A stretch of 64,000 bases of DNA, from positions 456,938-520,937 of the forward strand of contig CAWEIS010000025.1 in NCBI GenBank assembly GCA_963809205.1, read 5' to 3'. The position numbers and the translations under genes are program-made. The stretch is from DATLLN01 sp963809205. GTDB taxonomy: Bacteria > Actinomycetota > Thermoleophilia > Gaiellales > JAICJC01. Positions within the stretch are counted from its first letter, which is position 1; every line of letters begins with the position of its first letter. Under the pieces are notes generated by a model. It ran no database searches. It saw nothing but the letters and a program-made list of their open reading frames with translations, and was not told where the DNA came from. This document shows, in pieces, positions 1-8,489 of the stretch.

Positions 1-1
1 G

Positions 2-1000
2 GGCGTGGAGGTCGGGTGCGCCACGCTGGTCGACGGCGAGGACGTCCGCACGGGCGTCACGGCGATCCACCCACGTGGCCGCGAGCACCCGGCCGACCCC
101 TGTGCCGCGGCGACCCACAGCCTGAACGGCAACGGCGAGATGACGGGAATCGCGTGGATCGCCGAGTCGGGCACGGTGTCGATGCCGGTGACGATCACCA
201 ACACGCATGCGGTCGGCGTTGCCCACCGGGCGACCATCGACTGGGCGGTGACGCGGTTCCCCAACCTGGGCGAGCTGTGGCTGCTGCCGGTCGCCGCGGA
301 GACCTACGACGGATACCTGAACGACATCAACGGCGGACACGTCACGGAGCAGGTCGTCCGGTCGGCGCTCGACGGGGCGCGTCCGGGCCCGGTCGAGCTG
401 GGCTCCGCCGGCGGCGGCACCGGGATGAACTGTTACGGATACAAGGGAGGCAACGGTTCGGCCAGCCGTGTGATCGAGGCGCCGGGCGGCCCGTACACGG
501 TCGGTGTATTCCTGCAGTGCAACTTCGGCTCGCGGCACGAGCTGCGGATCGCCGGAGTTCCCCTGGGTGCGACGCTGGCCGACGACGACCCGCTGGGCGA
601 ATGGGAGCCCGCGGCGCACGGCGCCGGGTCGGTGATCGGCGTCGTGATCACCGACGCCCCGCTGCTGCCGCAGCAGTGCGCTGCGCTGGCCCGGCGCGTG
701 CCGCTCGGGCTGGCCCGCACCGGCACCAGCGGCTCCCACTACTCCGGCGACCTGTTCCTCGCCCTGTCGACCGCCAATCGCGGCGCGTTCCTGACCCAGG
801 GCGCGCTCGCGTCGCTGGAGTTCCTGCCCTGGTCGGCGGTGGACGCGCTGCACGAGGCGGTCGTCCGCGCGATCGAGGAGGCGGTCGTGGACGCGCTGGT
901 CGTGAACCGTGAGATGACCGGCCGCGCGGGAAACCGGACGCCGGCGCTGCCGGTCGACCGGGTGCTCGCGGAGTTGCGTTCGAGGAACGTCCTGGGGTAG
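2..1000 (+). CDS. P1 family peptidase (DmpA-like), 5' end outside window
   Basis: Ntn-hydrolase of the P1/DmpA (peptidase S58) family, which release N-terminal residues from peptides and amides after self-cleavage. The open frame is already running at the left edge: family members usually have about 25-30 residues before the GVEVGCATLVDGE segment seen here, so the true start lies upstream. Hallmarks are the GGGTGMNCYGYKGG stretch about 140 residues in, followed by GSASR, the self-cleavage/nucleophile region, and the late GTSGSHYSGD segment. Its TAG stop is also the first three bases of the next gene's -10 hexamer. Substrate unknown; family call fairly sure. Confidence 0.85.
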   Translation, partial: GVEVGCATLVDGEDVRTGVTAIHPRGREHPADPCAAATHSLNGNGEMTGIAWIAESGTVSMPVTITNTHAVGVAHRATIDWAVTRFPNLGELWLLPVAAETYDGYLNDINGGHVTEQVVRSALDGARPGPVELGSAGGGTGMNCYGYKGGNGSASRVIEAPGGPYTVGVFLQCNFGSRHELRIAGVPLGATLADDDPLGEWEPAAHGAGSVIGVVITDAPLLPQQCAALARRVPLGLARTGTSGSHYSGDLFLALSTANRGAFLTQGALASLEFLPWSAVDALHEAVVRAIEEAVVDALVVNREMTGRAGNRTPALPVDRVLAELRSRNVLG

Positions 1001-1003
1001 CGT
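998..1003 (+). promoter_or_regulatory. -10 hexamer TAGCGT, leaderless start
   Basis: TAGCGT ends 6 nt before the GTG at 1010, with no ribosome binding site between. The upstream gene's TAG stop forms its first half. This fits a transcript beginning at or next to the start codon. Confidence 0.5.
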
Positions 1004-1009
1004 CGGGGC

Positions 1010-2092
1010 GTGGCCACCGATCTCGGTTCGCGGCTCGACCAGGGGATCACGCTCCCCTTCGACTGGTTCTCAGATCCCGGGATCTACCGGCTCGAGCAGC
1101 GCCGGGTGTTCGCCGACAGCTGGCTCTACGCCGGGGTCGCCGACTGGGTGGCCGAGCCGGGGCAGTTCTTCACCTGCCGCGCGGGGCTGGTGCCCGTGGT
1201 CGTCGTCCGCGACGAGGACATGCGCCTGAACGCGTTCGTCAACATCTGCCGCCACCGGGCGACCGAGGTCGCGCAGGGACGCGGCAAGCGGATGACCTTG
1301 CAGTGCCCGTACCACGCCTGGACGTACGGGCTGAACGGCTGTCTCCGGCACGCGCCGCGCAGCGAGCGCGAGGAGGGGTTCGACCCGGACGACTACGGCC
1401 TGCTGCCGGTGGGCGTCGAGACGTGGGGGCCGTTCGTCTTCGTCAACCGCAACCGGGACGCGCCGCCGCTGGAGACCTACCTGGGCCGGATGCCGCAGAT
1501 CCTGGCCGACGCCGGTATCGACTTCAGCCGGCTGCGGTTCCACGACCGGTCGGAGTGGGAGGTGGCCGCGAACTGGAAGGCCGTGGTCGAGAACTACCTC
1601 GAGTGCTACCACTGCCCGACGGCGCACCCCGACTTCTCGAAGGTGATCGACGTCGACCCCGACTCGTACAACCTGACGTCGGACGAGTGGTTCTCCAGTC
1701 AGATCTCACATACGCGCGAGGGCGTCCAGCGCCGCGACCTGCCCTACAACCCGGACGGCGAGATCGCCGAGGCGCACTTCCACTGGCTGTGGCCGACGTT
1801 CACGATCAACGTCTTCCCCGGCAGGCCGAACCTCGGCGTGCTGTGCTTCCTGCCCGCTGGCCCCGGCCGGACGATGACCGTCACCGACCACTTCTACGCG
1901 GAGGACGTGTCCGAGGAGGAGATCGCCTCGATCCAGGAGTTCGGGAGCCAGGTCGGACGCGAGGACCAGGGGCTGGTCGAGTCGATCCAGCGGGCCGCGG
2001 AATCGGGCGGCCTGACCGAGGGCAGGCTGATGCTCTCCAGCGAGCACCTGATCCAGCACTTCCAGCGCCTCGTCGAGCGGGCGCTTGCCTGA
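1010..2092 (+). CDS. Rieske non-heme iron oxygenase, alpha subunit
   Basis: Oxygenase component of an aromatic-ring-hydroxylating or related Rieske system. The Rieske [2Fe-2S] ligands are visible as C80-R-H82 and C99-x2-H102. The catalytic mononuclear iron motif follows as N195...E198-x-Y-H201-x4-H206 (ENYLECYHCPTAH). At 360 residues it is somewhat shorter than classical dioxygenase alpha subunits (about 430), closer to the GbcA/choline-type and small-substrate oxygenases. No ferredoxin, reductase or beta subunit lies beside it, so partners must be encoded elsewhere. The GTG start is set by the -10 hexamer 6 nt upstream. Confidence 0.88.
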   Translation: MATDLGSRLDQGITLPFDWFSDPGIYRLEQRRVFADSWLYAGVADWVAEPGQFFTCRAGLVPVVVVRDEDMRLNAFVNICRHRATEVAQGRGKRMTLQCPYHAWTYGLNGCLRHAPRSEREEGFDPDDYGLLPVGVETWGPFVFVNRNRDAPPLETYLGRMPQILADAGIDFSRLRFHDRSEWEVAANWKAVVENYLECYHCPTAHPDFSKVIDVDPDSYNLTSDEWFSSQISHTREGVQRRDLPYNPDGEIAEAHFHWLWPTFTINVFPGRPNLGVLCFLPAGPGRTMTVTDHFYAEDVSEEEIASIQEFGSQVGREDQGLVESIQRAAESGGLTEGRLMLSSEHLIQHFQRLVERALA

Positions 2093-2098
2093 CCGTCG

Positions 2099-2191
2099 CT
2101 AGCGCAGCGCCAGCAGCAGGACGACGCCTGCCACCACGGAGCAGCCCAGCACGACGGGGATGACGACGCGATAGCCGAGAAGAGACCCCAT
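2099..2191 (-). CDS. Predicted 30-residue single-pass membrane peptide
   Basis: A short frame, MGSLLGYRVVIPVVLGCSVV then AGVVLLLALR, lies 4 nt downstream of the minus-strand transketolase subunit. It is almost entirely one hydrophobic helix ending in Arg. It resembles the other tiny membrane peptides in this window (7382-7483 and 10021-10227). No clear ribosome site is visible; translation would rely on coupling to the upstream stop. It could be a chance frame, since GC-rich antisense DNA often reads as hydrophobic. Confidence 0.4.
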   Translation of the reverse strand: MGSLLGYRVVIPVVLGCSVVAGVVLLLALR

Positions 2192-2195
2192 GTGG

Positions 2196-3134
2196 TCAGG
2201 ATCGGCCCGCGGGCGCGGCATCGAAACCCCCGGTTGGGGCAGATGCCAGAGCCGCCCTGATTTGGCGGCCTATGCCCTCGGCGTCCAGGCCGAACTGGCG
2301 GTCGTGCTGCTGCGGCGTGCCGTACTCCCGGGGTACCCGGCGGGGGACGCCGATCGAGCGTATCCGCGACGCGCGGTTGGCCAGCGCCTCGGTGACGGGT
2401 GCGGCAAGCGTGCCGCTGTGGAACGGCTCGACGACGATCACGTCCGGGGCGTCGGCCGCCTCGCGAGCCAGTGTGCCTCCGTCCAGTGGCCAGACCGTCG
2501 TCGCGTAGAGCACCGTCAGGTCGAGATCGCCGGTCGCCTCGATCACGCGGTTGAGCATCGGCCCGACGGCCAGCACCGTGCCGTCGTCTCCGCGCCGGAC
2601 GACGTCGATCCGGCCGGGCTCGACGTCGCGCGGCCGGGCGTTGGCGATCGCCTGCGTGCGCAGATACGTCAGGTCGTCGCCCGCCAAGGCGTGCCGGAGC
2701 AGCGTGTCGACCTCGGCCGGATGGCCGGGGACGACGATCCGGATGCCGGGGATCGTCGCCAGCGCCTGCACGTCGCCCGGCGAGTAGTGCGTCGCCCCGT
2801 CCGTGCCGTAGTCGTAGGAGGCGCCCGTCGAGAACAGCGTGCCGCCCAGCTCCTGGTTGCCGAAATCGAGCTTGACCTGCTCCAGCGCGCGCTCCGCCAG
2901 GAACGGCGTGATCGTGTGCGCGACGGGATGGAAGCCTTCGAGCGCGAACCCGGCGGCGACTCCGACCATCGTCTGCTCCATGATGCCGACGTTGACGGCG
3001 CGCAGCGGGTCGTGGGCGAACGCGCGCTCGAAGTAGTCCGTGCTGATCTCGGCGAGCACGATCGCGATCCGGTCGTCCTCGAGGAACGCGTCGGTCACCG
3101 TGGCGGCCGCCTGCTGGCGCATGGTGAGCTCCAT
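2196..3134 (-). CDS. Transketolase family protein, C-terminal subunit
   Basis: Second half of a split transketolase: the pyrimidine-binding domain (about residues 1-170, with the GIMEQTMVGVAAGFA segment carrying the Glu that activates thiamine diphosphate) and the C-terminal transketolase domain. At 312 residues it matches the usual size of the C-terminal subunit in split transketolase pairs. Its ATG overlaps the stop of the N-terminal subunit by one base (TGATG), so the two are translationally coupled and should form one heteromeric enzyme. Ketol transfer is the expected activity, but split pairs also serve sugar-analogue or secondary pathways; the substrate cannot be read here. Confidence 0.85.
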   Translation of the reverse strand: MELTMRQQAAATVTDAFLEDDRIAIVLAEISTDYFERAFAHDPLRAVNVGIMEQTMVGVAAGFALEGFHPVAHTITPFLAERALEQVKLDFGNQELGGTLFSTGASYDYGTDGATHYSPGDVQALATIPGIRIVVPGHPAEVDTLLRHALAGDDLTYLRTQAIANARPRDVEPGRIDVVRRGDDGTVLAVGPMLNRVIEATGDLDLTVLYATTVWPLDGGTLAREAADAPDVIVVEPFHSGTLAAPVTEALANRASRIRSIGVPRRVPREYGTPQQHDRQFGLDAEGIGRQIRAALASAPTGGFDAAPAGRS

Positions 3135-3805
3135 CAGCCGGCCCCGATCTCGGCGACGACCGCAGTGGGGACGTCGGGGCGGCGCTCCAGCGCGCGGCGC
3201 AGCGCCCCGTGGTTGCGGCCGTCGACCGGCACAGCGTCCCAGCCGAACGCGCGCAGCCTGGCGTCGATCGGGGACAGCGGGATCGTGCTCGAGTGGTTGT
3301 CGATCACGAGCAGCGTCAGGTTGCCGAGGCCGAGGTGCGGCGCCAGCATCACCGCCTCCCAGTTCGAGCCCTCGTTGAGCTCCGCGTCGCCGGTGAGGAC
3401 GACGACCTGCGGCTCGTGCTGACCCCGGGCGCGAAGCGCGAGAGCGCTGCCGATGGCCATCGGCAGCCCGTGTCCCAACGAGCCCGTGGACACCTCGACA
3501 CCCGGGACGAGCAGCCGGTCGGGATGCCCGCCCAGCTTCCCGCCCCAGGTGATGAACCGCGGCAGCCAGTCCTCGGGAAAGAACCCGCGCCAGGCGAGCA
3601 CGGCGTAAAACGCCGCCGGCCCGTGTCCCTTGGAGAGGAAGAAGCGATCGCGATCCTCCCAGGCGGGTCGCGACGGGTCGACCCGAAGCACGTCCCGGTA
3701 GGCGACCAGCAGCGCATCCAGCGTCGAGTAGCTCGACGCCTCGTGCTTCTCGTCGCCTGTGGCGAGCGCCGCCAGCCTGACGATCTCTGCGCGGTCGGAA
3801 TCCAT
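3134..3805 (-). CDS. Transketolase family protein, N-terminal subunit
   Basis: Thiamine-diphosphate binding half of a split transketolase, 223 residues. It shows the FLSKGHG motif (about residues 57-63), GSLGHGLPMAIG, and the diphosphate/Mg site GDAELNEGSNWEA ending in VIDNH. It is shorter than typical N-terminal subunits (about 270 residues), mainly by lacking an N-terminal extension. A Shine-Dalgarno-like GCCTCC-ATG context is weak. It is the first gene of a two-gene, possibly three-gene minus-strand operon. Confidence 0.85.
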   Translation of the reverse strand: MDSDRAEIVRLAALATGDEKHEASSYSTLDALLVAYRDVLRVDPSRPAWEDRDRFFLSKGHGPAAFYAVLAWRGFFPEDWLPRFITWGGKLGGHPDRLLVPGVEVSTGSLGHGLPMAIGSALALRARGQHEPQVVVLTGDAELNEGSNWEAVMLAPHLGLGNLTLLVIDNHSSTIPLSPIDARLRAFGWDAVPVDGRNHGALRRALERRPDVPTAVVAEIGAG

Positions 3806-3907
3806 GGAGGCAACCTAGATCCCGGCGCCGCCCGCCGCCACGGGCGCAGGGCTGAACCGCGCCTCCTCCATTCGACCGAGAGGGCTTCGGTGTGCGAGCA
3901 TCTCTCG

Positions 3908-5062
3908 ATGAACCGCGCACCTGCCGATGGAGTCAGCCAGACCATGCTCGATCTGAGCGAGATCCCGATCGTCGACAACCACTGCCACGGGCTGTTCGCG
4001 GCCCCTGGCGCGCTGACCGTCGCCGACTACCGGCACCGGTTCTCGGAGTGCGCCGGCGAGCCGTTCCCGCCCGACCACACGTCGACCGCACCGCACTACC
4101 TGTGGGCGCTGCGCCAGGTCGCCGGGGTGCTGGGGTGCGATCCGGACGAGGAGTCGGTGCTGGCCCGCCGCGCCGAGCTGGACGACGACGAGCTGGCCGC
4201 GCGGTTCCTGCGCTCGGTGAACATCGACTGGCTGCTGGTCGACGACGGCTACCCCGATCCGGCGCAGGTGCTGCCGCGTGAGGATCTGGCGGCGCGAGGC
4301 GGGTTCCGCGTCGGCTGGGTCGAGCGGGAGGAGGTCGTGGCCGGCCGGCTGACGGCCGAGCACGAGCGATTCGCGGACTTCGACGAGGCGCTCGTCGAGC
4401 ACCTCGACTCGGCGCGCGATCGCGGCGTGATCTCGTTCAAGAGCGTGGCCGCGTACCGCAGCGGGCTGATGATCGAGCGGCCGTCGCGGGCCGACGCCAA
4501 GGCGGCGTTCAAGCAGATGCACCGGGACGGGTCGGAGCGGCTGGAGCGCAAGCCGCTGGTCGACCACGTCGTGCACCGAGTGATGGAGGCCGCCTCCGAT
4601 CAGGAGCTGCCCGTGCAGTTCCACACGGGGTACGGCGACGCCGACGCCGACCTGCGCCTGGCCGATCCTTTCCACCTCGCACCGCTGGCCCGTGAGTACC
4701 CGGACGTCAACCTGGTGCTGCTGCACGGCGGGTATCCGTTCAGCGGCCACCTGGCGGTGCTCGCCGCGACCTACGCGAACATCTACGCGGACGTCTCCTA
4801 CGGCATCCCGTTCCTGACCAGCCACCAGCTGTACACCGTGACGCACACGCTGCTCGGCCCGGCGCCGGCCTCGCGGGTGCTCTACAGCTCCGACGCGGTC
4901 GGGATCCCCGAGCAGCACTGGCTGGGTGCCGTGCGCGGCCGCCGGGCGATCGGCGCGGCGCTCGGCGACATGGTCGTGCTGGGCGACATCACCGCCACCC
5001 AGGCGCGTGGCCTGGCCGAGCTGATCCTGCGCGGCAACGCCGTGCGGATCTACGACCTGTAA
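3908..5062 (+). CDS. Amidohydrolase family protein (amidohydrolase 2 / FluG N-terminal type)
   Basis: TIM-barrel metal hydrolase of the amidohydrolase-2 class, related to the N-terminal domain of FluG-type glutamine synthetase fusions. Visible metal motifs are VDNHCHG near the N terminus, QFHTGYGD (about residue 240), LLHGGYPF and YSSDAVG near the C terminus. About 384 residues from ATG 3908; ATG 3944 (MLDLSEIP) is an alternative start just before the conserved strand. The frame stays open far upstream, but that part is antisense to the transketolase genes and has no family resemblance. Substrate unknown. Confidence 0.8.
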   Translation: MNRAPADGVSQTMLDLSEIPIVDNHCHGLFAAPGALTVADYRHRFSECAGEPFPPDHTSTAPHYLWALRQVAGVLGCDPDEESVLARRAELDDDELAARFLRSVNIDWLLVDDGYPDPAQVLPREDLAARGGFRVGWVEREEVVAGRLTAEHERFADFDEALVEHLDSARDRGVISFKSVAAYRSGLMIERPSRADAKAAFKQMHRDGSERLERKPLVDHVVHRVMEAASDQELPVQFHTGYGDADADLRLADPFHLAPLAREYPDVNLVLLHGGYPFSGHLAVLAATYANIYADVSYGIPFLTSHQLYTVTHTLLGPAPASRVLYSSDAVGIPEQHWLGAVRGRRAIGAALGDMVVLGDITATQARGLAELILRGNAVRIYDL

Positions 5063-5096
5063 CCGCGAGCCTGACCCCTGGCACATGCAGCTGCGG

Positions 5097-5102
5097 TAGG
5101 TT
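5097..5102 (+). promoter_or_regulatory. -10 hexamer TAGGTT, leaderless start
   Basis: Ends 7 nt before GTG 5110. No ribosome binding site is present, so the GTG is the likely first codon of the mRNA. Confidence 0.55.
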
Positions 5103-5109
5103 CCGCCAC

Positions 5110-6141
5110 GTGCGCGGCTTTGCCAGCGACAACTACGCCCCGGCCCACCCGGCCGTGCTCGAGGCGATGGCCCGGGCCAACTCCGGCCAGGCGGCCGCGT
5201 ACGGCTACGACGAGCACACCGAGCGGGCAACGGCGCTGATCCGCGAGGAGTTCGGCGACGACACCGAAGTCCGCTTCGTCTTCAACGGCACGGCCGCCAA
5301 CGTTCTGTGCCTGCAGACGATGGTGCGCCCCCACCAGGCCGTGATCTGCGCCGCCAGCTCGCACGTCAACATGGATGAGTGCGGCGCCCCCGAGCGTTTC
5401 CTCGGCTCGAAGCTGCTCGACGTGCCGGCGCCGGACGGGCGGCTGACGCCGGCGCTCGTCGACGTCCACGCCCGCTCGTTCGGCGACGAACACCGCGTCC
5501 AGCCGGCGGCGGTGACAATCGCCCAGACAACGGAGATGGGCACGGTGTACTCGCCCGGCGCGCTGCGCGAGCTGGCCGACCACGTGCATCGGCTGGGCAT
5601 GCTGCTGCACCTGGACGGGTCGCGCCTGGCGTACGCCGCCGAGGCGCTCGGCTGCTCGATGCGGGAGGCCAGCCGCGACGCGGGGGTGGACGCAGTCAGC
5701 CTGGGCGGCACGAAGATCGGCGCGGTCGGCGCCGAGGCCGTCCTGCTGTTCCGCCCCGAGCTGATGCCGGACATCGCCTTCATGCGCAAGCAGTCGATGC
5801 AGCTGGCGTCAAAGATGCGCTACGTCGCCGTGCAATTCGAGGCGCTGCTCACCGAGGATGTCTGGCGAGCCAACGCGAGCAACGGCAACCGGATGGCGAA
5901 GCTGCTCGCCGATCTCGTCGGCGGCGTCGTCGAGATCACCCAGCCGGTCGAGGCGAACGCCGTATTCGCCCGGCTCCCGGCTGCGGCGGTGGAGTCGCTC
6001 CAGCAACGCTTCGCCTTCCACGTGTGGGACGAGCGCACCGGCGAGGTGCGCTGGATGACCGCGTGGGATACCACCGAGCAGGACGTGCGCGACTTCGCGG
6101 TGGCGGTGTCGGAGGTCGTAGGCCAGACCGCCGCGCGGTAG
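5110..6141 (+). CDS. Low-specificity threonine aldolase
   Basis: PLP-dependent beta-eliminating lyase family, cleaving L-threonine or allo-threonine to glycine and acetaldehyde. The family opening FASDNYAPAHPAVLEAM is intact; GTAANVL binds the cofactor phosphate; LHLDGSRLA holds the Asp that pairs with the pyridine nitrogen; the Schiff-base lysine is K202 in SLGGTKIGAVG. Full length (343 residues). GTG start fixed by the -10 hexamer 7 nt upstream. The next gene's -10 overlaps its stop. Confidence 0.9.
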   Translation: MRGFASDNYAPAHPAVLEAMARANSGQAAAYGYDEHTERATALIREEFGDDTEVRFVFNGTAANVLCLQTMVRPHQAVICAASSHVNMDECGAPERFLGSKLLDVPAPDGRLTPALVDVHARSFGDEHRVQPAAVTIAQTTEMGTVYSPGALRELADHVHRLGMLLHLDGSRLAYAAEALGCSMREASRDAGVDAVSLGGTKIGAVGAEAVLLFRPELMPDIAFMRKQSMQLASKMRYVAVQFEALLTEDVWRANASNGNRMAKLLADLVGGVVEITQPVEANAVFARLPAAAVESLQQRFAFHVWDERTGEVRWMTAWDTTEQDVRDFAVAVSEVVGQTAAR

Positions 6142-6144
6142 TCT
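6139..6144 (+). promoter_or_regulatory. -10 hexamer TAGTCT, leaderless start
   Basis: Ends 7 nt before ATG 6152; its first three bases are the TAG stop of the threonine aldolase gene. Confidence 0.55.
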
Positions 6145-6151
6145 CGTCGGC

Positions 6152-7378
6152 ATGGCCTCGGCGACCACCTGGACGAACTGGGCGGGCAACCAGTCGTGCG
6201 CCCCGGCGCGGATCGTGCGGCCCCGCGACGAGCACGAGATCGCGGACGCCGTCCGCTCGGCTGTGGACGACGGGCTCGGCGTGCGCGTGCTCGGAACGGG
6301 CCACTCGTTCTCGCCGGTGATCGGCACCGACGGCGCGCTACTCGATCTCTCGGCGCTGGCCGGCGTGATGTCCGTCGACGCCGACCGGTCGGCCGTGACG
6401 GCGCTGCCAGCGACCACGGTCGGCATGTTCGGCGATCCGCTCTGGGATCTGGGCTTCGCGCTCCACAACCAGGGGGACATCGCGACCCAGCAGATCGCCG
6501 GCGCTGTGGCGACCGGCACCCACGGCTCGGGAGTCGAGCTGGCCGGCCTGTCGGGGATGGTGCGCGCGATGCGGCTGATCACCGCCGCCGGCGACGTGCT
6601 CGACATCGGCGCCGATCAGCCCGATCTGCTGCACGCGGCGCAGGTCGCGATCGGCATGCTCGGGGTGATCACCCGGATCGAGCTCGAGGTCGTGCCCGCA
6701 CATCGTCTTGCGGAACGCATCGAGCACATGCCGTACGCCGAGGTGATGGCACGCTGGGACGAGCTGACCGCGTCGCACCGGCACTTCTCGTTCTTCTGGC
6801 TGCCGTCCGAGGAGTCCGCGGCCATGTACGGGCTCGCGACGCCTGCAGGGACAACGCTGACTGACACCTGCTACGTCAAGATCTACGACCTCGCCGAGTC
6901 CGACCGGCCAGACGAGGAGACGCCCGGCAGGAGGGTCGACCGCAGCTACCGGATCTACCCGATGGAGTTCGAGCCGAACTTCCACGAGCTCGAGTACTTC
7001 GTGCCGCTCGACCGCGCCGTGGACGCCGTCGCCGCGATGCGCGAGCTGATGCTCGGCAGCCTGCCCGACTCCGTGTTCCCGATGGAGGTGCGGACGACCG
7101 CGGCGGACGAGGCGTACCTCTCGCCCGCCTACGGCTCGGCGACCGTCGTGATCTCGGTGTCAGGGGTGCCGGGAACAGCCTACGAGCCGTATCTGCGGGC
7201 GGTCGACGAGACGCTCCGCCCGTTCTCGCCGCGCGTGCACTGGGGCAAGCTCCACTTCCTGACGCGCAACCAGCTGCTGGAGCGCTATCCGGCGGCCGGC
7301 GACTTCATCGAGACACGCCGGCGGATCGATCCCGGCGGCGTGTTCCTGAACGATCATCTGCGCCCGCTCTTCGCCTGA
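6152..7378 (+). CDS. FAD-linked oxidase, D-arabinono-1,4-lactone oxidase / alditol oxidase family
   Basis: Vanillyl-alcohol-oxidase fold flavoprotein. The N-terminal FAD-binding domain holds GTGHSFS, with H51 the expected covalent flavin attachment site; the C-terminal ALO domain carries the HWGKLHF signature that positions the substrate in aldonolactone and alditol oxidases. About 408 residues, the normal size. Enzymes of this type oxidise xylitol/sorbitol or aldonolactones using O2. No dedicated neighbours. The alternative is an L-gulono-lactone oxidase; the sequence alone does not separate them. Confidence 0.85.
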   Translation: MASATTWTNWAGNQSCAPARIVRPRDEHEIADAVRSAVDDGLGVRVLGTGHSFSPVIGTDGALLDLSALAGVMSVDADRSAVTALPATTVGMFGDPLWDLGFALHNQGDIATQQIAGAVATGTHGSGVELAGLSGMVRAMRLITAAGDVLDIGADQPDLLHAAQVAIGMLGVITRIELEVVPAHRLAERIEHMPYAEVMARWDELTASHRHFSFFWLPSEESAAMYGLATPAGTTLTDTCYVKIYDLAESDRPDEETPGRRVDRSYRIYPMEFEPNFHELEYFVPLDRAVDAVAAMRELMLGSLPDSVFPMEVRTTAADEAYLSPAYGSATVVISVSGVPGTAYEPYLRAVDETLRPFSPRVHWGKLHFLTRNQLLERYPAAGDFIETRRRIDPGGVFLNDHLRPLFA

Positions 7379-7381
7379 CCG

Positions 7382-7483
7382 TCAGAGCACGCGGACGAGC
7401 AGAAGGACGATCAGGACGACCAGGATCAGCCCGACGATGCCGATGCCGGTGCCGAGTGCGAGAAGAGGAATGGTTGCAAGCAT
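7382..7483 (-). CDS. Predicted 33-residue membrane peptide, stress-sigma controlled
   Basis: A one-helix peptide (starts MLATIPLLALGTGIG, ends LLLVRVL) too short for routine gene calling. Two things support it: it is a clean Gly-zipper-like transmembrane segment with a terminal Arg, and a near-ideal SigB/SigF-type promoter, GTTTGC-N14-GGGTAC, lies just upstream on the same strand, its -10 ending 10 nt before the ATG. Small hydrophobic stress peptides are common members of SigB regulons, although the exact family is not recognised. No Shine-Dalgarno is seen; the leader would be only a few nucleotides. Confidence 0.6.
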   Translation of the reverse strand: MLATIPLLALGTGIGIVGLILVVLIVLLLVRVL

Positions 7484-7493
7484 GGCGCCGGCC

Positions 7494-7519
7494 GTACCCG
7501 CATGCGCCGCGTTGCAAAC
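7494..7519 (-). promoter_or_regulatory. SigB/SigF-type promoter GTTTGC-N14-GGGTAC
   Basis: On the minus strand the -35 is at 7519-7514 and the -10 at 7499-7494, with exactly 14 bp between. The -10 ends 10 nt before the start of the 33-residue membrane peptide. It has the same layout as five other sites in the stress island. Confidence 0.7.
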
Positions 7520-7543
7520 GGCCGCATCGTATTCTCCGATGCC

Positions 7544-8041
7544 ATGCCCGCCGCCGTCCGTCGCGCCCGTACGTCCGACGTTCGCCAGATCCAGCGCCTC
7601 GTCCAGGGCTACGTCGATCAGGGCATTCTGCTGGGCAAGCAGCTGGTCACCCTGTTCGAGGACGTACCCGACTTCGTCGTTGCCGAGCTGGACGGCAGGG
7701 TTGTCGGCTGCGGCGCCGTCCATGTGATGTGGGAGGACCTCGCCGAGATCCGCACCGTGGCCGTCGAGCCGGGGGCGCGCGGCCAGGGTATCGGTGACCT
7801 GGTGGTCTCCCGGCTGGTGGAGCACGCCCGCGAGCTCGGCGTCCGCCGCGTGTTCGTGCTGACGTTCGAGGTGCGGTTCTTCGGCCGCCACGGGTTCCAC
7901 GAGATCGACGGCACCCCCGTGCAGCCCGAGGTGTACGACGAGCTCCGCCGGTCATACGACGAGGGCGTCGCCGAGTTCCTCGACCTGCCCCGGGTCAAGC
8001 CCGACACGCTGGGCAACAGCCGCATGCTGCTCGAGCTGTAG
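7544..8041 (+). CDS. argA: Amino-acid N-acetyltransferase (single-domain ArgA)
   Basis: GNAT-fold enzyme that makes N-acetylglutamate from glutamate and acetyl-CoA, the first step of arginine synthesis. It reads very like the short actinobacterial ArgA (Rv2747 type): VVGCGAVHVMWEDLAEIRTVAVEP, the acetyl-CoA loop ARGQGIGDLVV, then RVFVLTFEVRFFGRHGF and the C-terminal GVAEFLDLPRVKP and GNSRMLL signatures. 165 residues from ATG 7544. It lacks the kinase-like domain of the E. coli enzyme. No other arg gene is adjacent. Confidence 0.88.
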   Translation: MPAAVRRARTSDVRQIQRLVQGYVDQGILLGKQLVTLFEDVPDFVVAELDGRVVGCGAVHVMWEDLAEIRTVAVEPGARGQGIGDLVVSRLVEHARELGVRRVFVLTFEVRFFGRHGFHEIDGTPVQPEVYDELRRSYDEGVAEFLDLPRVKPDTLGNSRMLLEL

Positions 8042-8049
8042 CGCTACCG

Positions 8050-8451
8050 CTACTCCGGCGTCGGCGTCATGCCGTACACGAAGAACGCCGGCTCGTCACC
8101 GATGTTCTTCAGGTGGTACGTCCATCCGGGCGCGAGGTACACGCTGTCGTCGGGGCCGACGTCGAAGTGCCCCTCGTCCCAGGTCAGGCGCAGGCGGCCG
8201 CGGATGATGAAGTAGGTCTCGTCGACCGGGCCGTACCAGTGGTCGTCCTCCGCCATGTCGTTGGCATCCCGCGACGACCACCAGTTGGTCTCCTCGCCGG
8301 GGTCGAGCCAGCTTGCGCCCAGCAGCAGGTTCGAGCCGCAGCGCTTGCGGGTGACGATGCGGGCGATCCGCACCCTCGTCACCGCCTGCTCGGCCGGAAT
8401 CACCGGCACGTCCTCGAGCGGGATCACCATCGGCTTCGGTCCATCGGTCAT
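8050..8451 (-). CDS. Cupin domain protein
   Basis: Small single-domain beta barrel, 133 residues from ATG 8451. The C-terminal half shows the cupin pattern: WYGPVDETYFIIRGRLRLTWDEG followed by VYLAPGWTYHLKNIGDEP. The first motif lacks the usual HxH pair (HWYGPVDETYF), so metal binding may be altered, but E and H residues remain. Function unknown; cupins of this size bind sugars or small acids or act as isomerases. It ends 9 nt from the argA stop, convergently. Confidence 0.75.
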   Translation of the reverse strand: MTDGPKPMVIPLEDVPVIPAEQAVTRVRIARIVTRKRCGSNLLLGASWLDPGEETNWWSSRDANDMAEDDHWYGPVDETYFIIRGRLRLTWDEGHFDVGPDDSVYLAPGWTYHLKNIGDEPAFFVYGMTPTPE

Positions 8452-8489
8452 TCGGGCACCTCCTCGTGGACGGGGCACGGTAGCCTCTC

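Noticed and set aside
2190..3422. Long plus-strand frame over the transketolase genes
   Set aside because: Shadow of high-GC minus-strand genes; Arg/Ala/Val-rich product with no motif, while the minus frames show full TPP-enzyme signatures.
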